Shown here: one piece after another, positions 59,298-64,000 of the stretch
Layout: the number at the start of each line of letters is the position of its first letter
How positions within the stretch are numbered: the first letter of the stretch is position 1
DNA from: Adineta ricciae
Lineage: Eukaryota; Rotifera; Eurotatoria; Adinetida; Adinetidae
Assembly: GCA_905250025.1 (NCBI GenBank)
Contig: CAJNOJ010000250.1
Span: forward strand, 1-64,000
Direction: 5' to 3'
DNA: 64,000 nucleotides
Notes under the pieces: generated by a model
Databases searched by the model: none
Seen by the model: the letters and a program-made list of their open reading frames with translations, nothing else
What the model was told of the DNA's origin: nothing
Translations under genes and position numbers: made by a program

Positions 59298-60546
59298 TCA
59301 ATTTCTTGTGATGAAACCAGTTCGAACTGTAGACGCAGAATGATCTGTGCCACCAGATGAATTTGTTTCCAAGTTCGTCAAAGCTTTGATCAATGTTAGT
59401 TTATCTCGTTGCAGGATATAGATTTGTTGTTCGGCATCATTCAAGTCCTAAATGAAACGATAGAAATCGAATAAAGCAGTATAGTTCAGGATGTTTACTC
59501 GAGTCGTGTTATCGAGTTTTCGTTGTAAATCGTGAATAATCGAGTCTTTTTCATGCACAAGATTTTCAAGTGCACGAATACGTTCTTCAAGCTGTCGACA
59601 TTTCATCGTTGAAGAATCATCAATTGATGGTTGCTAGATAATAACGAAAGAAGAAGTAATAATAATGTAACACAAAAATAAGCTTTGGCCTACCCGACGA
59701 ACAATAAACTCAGTAGGCTGGAAAATTGTTGTTGATGGGGTTGATGTTATTGCATAAGGATCTGTAGAAGGAACGTTTTTTCTCGAATGACATGTACATA
59801 GATGTGTTTGAAAAGATAAGTTACCTGCTCGTGAAATTGTTAGTTTATCGAATGTATGTCTGGTATTCTCGTCGAATGTCGGTCTGAATAAGTAAAACAA
59901 CGATTAGTTTACGGCCCTGTGGCCAGAAAATATCCATACGTACTGCACTCGGCTGACTGTAAATACAGATTTGGGAGAACTCTACAAAGAAAAACAGCAT
60001 TAAAGCCTACTGACAATATGATCGAGATAATCATTTTCATACCGTTCGATTATGAACCATGGATTCACTGGGTTCGACACTAGTCAATGTAATGAATTGA
60101 TTGTGTGGATTTGTATTGTCCTCTTCGTCATCATTGTTGAAAGGAGTCTAAGTAAGAATCGAGTGAGAATCATCATGATGCTCAAGAGAACTCACATCAT
60201 TCAATGCATTCGCTGACATAACATCGTCCGGTCGAATACCAGTCGCACGACGTTTATCTCTTGTATTCCTTTTACTTTTCGGATTAAGACGTACTACTGA
60301 CTTATGTTGAGTAGTATTTGTGGTAATTGTTGTTGTTGTTGTTGAATCTGTGGTTGAAGATGATTGAACAACACGAACGGGCACGGTTTCGTTGGATCGA
60401 CTACTTGAAGAAATAGTCGGCATGAGACGGTGATGAAAATGAAGAGCACGTGTATGATCTGCTTTGGGATTTGTTGTTGTCGGAAGAGCGGGAGTCTCAC
60501 TTGACTCAAATGACGACGTTGTCGTCAGGAATGTAGAACGAGACAT
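59298..60546 (-). CDS. Orphan coiled-coil protein, copy B
   Basis: Same seven-exon structure as 39105..40358. Exon 1 is 60546..60196, with its donor GTGAG instead of GTAAG. The last exon is one codon shorter in the glycine run before TDHSA. Frames and splice sites appear intact. Function unknown, as for copy A. Confidence 0.62.
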
Positions 60547-61837
60547 CTAAAATAAATAATGTATATATACAAAGAAAGCAAATCACATAAAGGTGAAATA
60601 ACAAATCAATTTTCGATGTACAATTGCTCGTTGTCTCCTCTGACCTTATTATCGATCGAAATAAAACATTAATCGAATCATTGTGTGAAAAAGAAACTGT
60701 TCTTTTCTAATCAAAACTAATCGTTAAAATTTTCTTTATCAAGATCTGATTTATATATGTAGTTTGTTTATTTATATACAAACGAGGTCTGTCATTCTGC
60801 CTACTTCTCCGTACATCTTTCCTGTGGACAAAACTATCACATCTACGATATATTTCTACGGCTGTTACCAGTACTGTGTACACTGATTATTGTAATCATG
60901 ATAAGCATGAATTGAGTGTGCGTCGAGAGAGAGAGAGAGATAGTAAGAATAATATATTTACTAATCAACACGGAAGGAAACGTGGCGAGAGTTTTCGCGA
61001 AAAACTAAGAGAAACATCGAGGATAATAAACTCCTACTTTGAATTAGTCGTTTTTATTCGAGATTATTACCGAAAAACGATGCTATTATTGAAGATTTCG
61101 ACGTTGTTCTATAGGTACTTTATACATATATGTATATCGCGGTAGAGACAAAAGAATATCTTATTTATTGCATATTATACGAGGAAAAACCGAAATAAAG
61201 AAGAAGAAAAATAGTCTGCCATGTAGAAATATGTTTTGTTATTCTCTATCCTTTCGCTTGCGCTGTATACTGTGATGATACATGAAGAGCAGAAAAACTA
61301 TTAAAGACAGATTCTATGTTATTGTCATTCCTGCGAGAGTTGTCGTTACTATCTGCAATATCAACAACAATAACAGTAGTGTAATTGTCTATGGATAGAA
61401 ATAGTATGCAAGACAAAAAAAAACAGTTTGAATCCTAATCAACGATGTTAGGGACAAAAAAAGAGAAAGTCGCATCGCGCCGCTACATTCACTGACGCCA
61501 AGAGAATGAAGACTGAAAAATATATTGACATCAGCTGATGATCATCATGTCATTATTGTTGTTCATAATAGTAATCGACTATCGCAATGATAGTCAATCA
61601 TATTCACAAAAGCAAAAATGCATACAGAATGAAATCAGATACTTTGCTGTTGTATAATTCTCAGCATAAGAGAAGTGTATTCAATGGTATACTAGAAATA
61701 ATTATCTTTTGTTTAGCAACACCATTCATTTTCCTTGAATATGATTTTTAACATGATTTCTATTTTATACTTAAAAAGTTCGTTTACAATTCTAGAAAAA
61801 CAGAAAACTTTCAGCAGATCATTTGATAAGTTTAGCT
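60547..61837. other. Spacer between coiled-coil and Inturned genes, copy B
   Basis: Counterpart of 40359..41648. The GA repeat near 60923 is longer than in copy A, and small substitutions are scattered throughout. No gene is seen. Confidence 0.5.
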
Positions 61838-64000
61838 TTATACTGATGACATTCCAATTGTGAATGCTAATTCAGTAATATTTTGCGCGATTGAATCATA
61901 ATAGCAAACAAAAAATTCGTGTTCAATTGGTTGAAAACATTTTCTACCAACGATCCAAAATTGAAATAGATTTGCATCTTTTTTCTTCTTGCTGTCCGAA
62001 TCGGTGTTCAAAGCGAATTGACAACCGATTTCGGAATATTTCGGACGAGATTTTCTACTGAATAAGCCGCTCGCTTTTGTTTGTGTTGATTGAGAAAAAT
62101 GTTTTTGTCGTATATAGATGCATGTTTGCTGAATCGTTTCGAACAATAATCGATCAAGCAATGTTGTATGAGTGAGTTTGTCCAAAGTAAAATAGGGCGC
62201 TATGAGTAAACCTCGGACGGATTGAAAATCTAAATAGTAAAATATGGTTGAATAAGCACCAGGATGTAATCGATAAGTTGAGAGATTCAATTGCAGATTT
62301 TTATTCGGTTGCGCATCATCGAGAGACAATGTGGAAGATCGAAATGATTGTCGACTACTTTTATATAATTCATCTTGTGATTCAGGTTGACTGACTAATT
62401 GTGTGACTCGAGCATCAGTTACAGATGGATCATGCTGGTGAGAAGATGCAATGGATGTCGTGTCGTAAATGTTGACATCAGTTGTAGTGGGTTTAGTAGA
62501 TTGATTAAAGCCTGAAAAGCAATATAAGAAGGGCAATCACGCATAATTGCAATAGATTGACCTTTTCACATACCTCCTATTAATGGTAATGAAATAGTTC
62601 GTTTTAGTTGTTTTTTCAAAAATGCTGAAGGCGATGAGAGATGCCATGGCGATGCATTTCCTAATAGTTTCGGAATGATTGAATATATATCATTTAAAGT
62701 TAACTTTATCTGTTGAATTATTCCATGATCAGGTGATATACTAGAACAAAAGATATGAAAGTCAAAACTAGGAGAATTATCTTCAGTTTCATTTACTTGA
62801 AATCATGTCTCTCATATTCTGTTTCAATAATCACAGCTAGCGTTAGTTCGCCATGAGTACAGACTACTAGGAAATATCGAGATTTTGATTCAGAAGTCGT
62901 CGGATAAATTTCCTTGAATAATAATAATTGTCCTGTTTCGCAAGGAAACTGTGCTACATTCAAATGTCCATAGTGAAGAAGGAAACGATAGATATCACTT
63001 GTTAATTCATTCGATAAATGACTGATCAACAGATAACTACGATGAAATAAGATCGAACCATTGAGGAAAAAAGATCGACGATAACGATTTATGATTACAT
63101 CATCTTCATTTGGACATTCATTGAAACGTTGACATTCTAGTTGGTTCAGTAAACAATCGATGTTTATTAGTAATTGTTGGTTGTTCAACATTAAAGTTGG
63201 ACATGTTCCATTGTTACCGAATTGTGCAGGTAAAAATTCATCGATTAAACGAAGATTTTTCAATACTGGAGATGAATTTGCTGATGATGACAGAAGATGA
63301 TTTAATCGATAGAAAAATATATCAAAAAAGTATTGAATCGATTCGGTATACATGAACAACCCATCGTAAATCGAACCAAATAAGAAGTTTATCAAACGGA
63401 TCATTTGTCCAGTGTGTTGCTCAAGTAAACAAATATGTAGATTTTCGATCGGAGGATAAATAATTATCAGATAGTAAACATTATCATCACTTGCAATACA
63501 TACGGGCACAAGTTGTTCGGATAATTTGATAGATACACTAAAATTACACAGGGATTGTTGATGTTATTGTCATTCTGTGTATTTACCTGCGAAGTAGACT
63601 ATCCTGTTCATTCATATCATGCATAACTTGTAATAGTGTCGGAAAAACACATCCGACGGCAAAGAAAATATCTTTTTGCGAAGGATGTTGAAATAATAAT
63701 TCGAAGCCTTCATTTGGCTTCTTTTGATAATAAAGTATCGAGTGTATGCATTCGATTTGTTCCGGTAGAGACAGTTTTTTTTCTTCGACTGGTGACAAAA
63801 TGGTCGGTGGTGGTGGCAACAAGGAAAATTTCGAATTGAAAATTTCGGGATGACGAACGGTGAGACGTACTTTGCGAGTAGAAGAATATTTCGATAAAAT
63901 ATCGTTGAGATTCAAGCAATCCACACGATTGCCATTGATTGCTAACAACCAATCGCCTACCTTAATTCGACGATGGCGTCGTTCGATCACTCCACGTACA
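61838..64000 (-). CDS. INTU: Inturned (INTU), copy B, 5' end beyond the window
   Basis: Exons (beyond 64000)..63587, 63537..62797, 62740..62574 and 62511..61838. Exons 2-4 have exactly the lengths of copy A (741, 167 and 674 nt). Replacements are mostly conservative or in the linker, e.g. TDVNIYD for TDSTIYD and AQPNKN for AQTHKN; the final residue is V instead of L. The PDZ core and C-terminal longin block are unchanged. About the first 110 codons lie outside the window. Confidence 0.88.

Larger units (their letters stand above)
56446..64000. repeat. Direct duplication, copy B (runs off the window)
   Basis: Matches 36254..43814 in the same orientation. It starts abruptly at the gap and continues to the end of the window. 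All splice sites that I checked and all reading frames are kept. Confidence 0.95.

Noticed and set aside
36254-64000. Palindromic arrangement of the two copies, as described for some bdelloid scaffolds
   Set aside because: Both copies have all genes on the minus strand in the same order, so they are direct, not inverted.

Overview
This is AT-rich eukaryotic DNA with dense, intron-split animal genes. Most introns are about 49-65 nt with GT...AG ends, and intergenic spaces are short. Every gene I can name is metazoan: Ku70, purine nucleoside phosphorylase, an anoctamin, CPPED1, Inturned, an FGD-type RhoGEF, MAX, a TDRKH/Papi-like KH protein and a USF-like bHLH factor. The compact style, together with a second, slightly diverged copy of a multi-gene block on the same scaffold, fits a bdelloid rotifer (Adineta/Rotaria type). 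That assignment is inference; no marker gene proves it. All exon models below were built by hand from splice signals and frame closure.

Layout. 0-2 kb: unassigned minus-strand exons. 2.1-2.8 kb: USF-like bHLH-zipper gene (+). 3.6-4.3 kb: DUSP23-like protein that has lost the catalytic Arg (+). 5.0-8.7 kb: Ku70 (+). 9.3-10.9 kb: purine nucleoside phosphorylase with a 5-nt microexon (+). 11.2-15.8 kb: ANO10/ANO8-like anoctamin (+); its seventh intron is almost filled by a class C-like 7TM receptor gene on the opposite strand. 16.1-17.2 kb: CPPED1 (-). 19.2-19.8 kb: lipocalin-like gene (-). 20-25.8 kb: gene-poor. 25.8-31.6 kb: long low-complexity protein with a c-Ski SMAD4-binding-like domain (+). 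33.5-34.8 kb: unrecognised eight-exon gene (+).

35.7-44.2 kb (copy A) holds three minus-strand genes: a secreted tandem-VWA protein, an orphan coiled-coil protein and Inturned. 44.2-56.3 kb is a different block: an EF-hand/proline-rich gene (+), a convergent FGD-like RhoGEF (-), and MAX (-) lying only 63 bp downstream of a TDRKH-like two-KH gene (-), followed by 3.6 kb without recognised genes and a run of 85 N. From 56,446 to the window end, copy B repeats the three copy A genes in the same order and orientation with a few per cent divergence and intact frames. It is cut by the N gap on the left and by the window edge on the right.

The most interesting points are the receptor nested in the anoctamin intron with AATAAA directly after its stop, the pseudophosphatase, the 5-nt microexon, the Tudor-less TDRKH, the operon-like KH-MAX pair, and the 8-kb direct duplication, which may be a real duplication or an allele wrongly joined into the scaffold. 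I found no CRISPR array, rRNA, tRNA or intact transposon.
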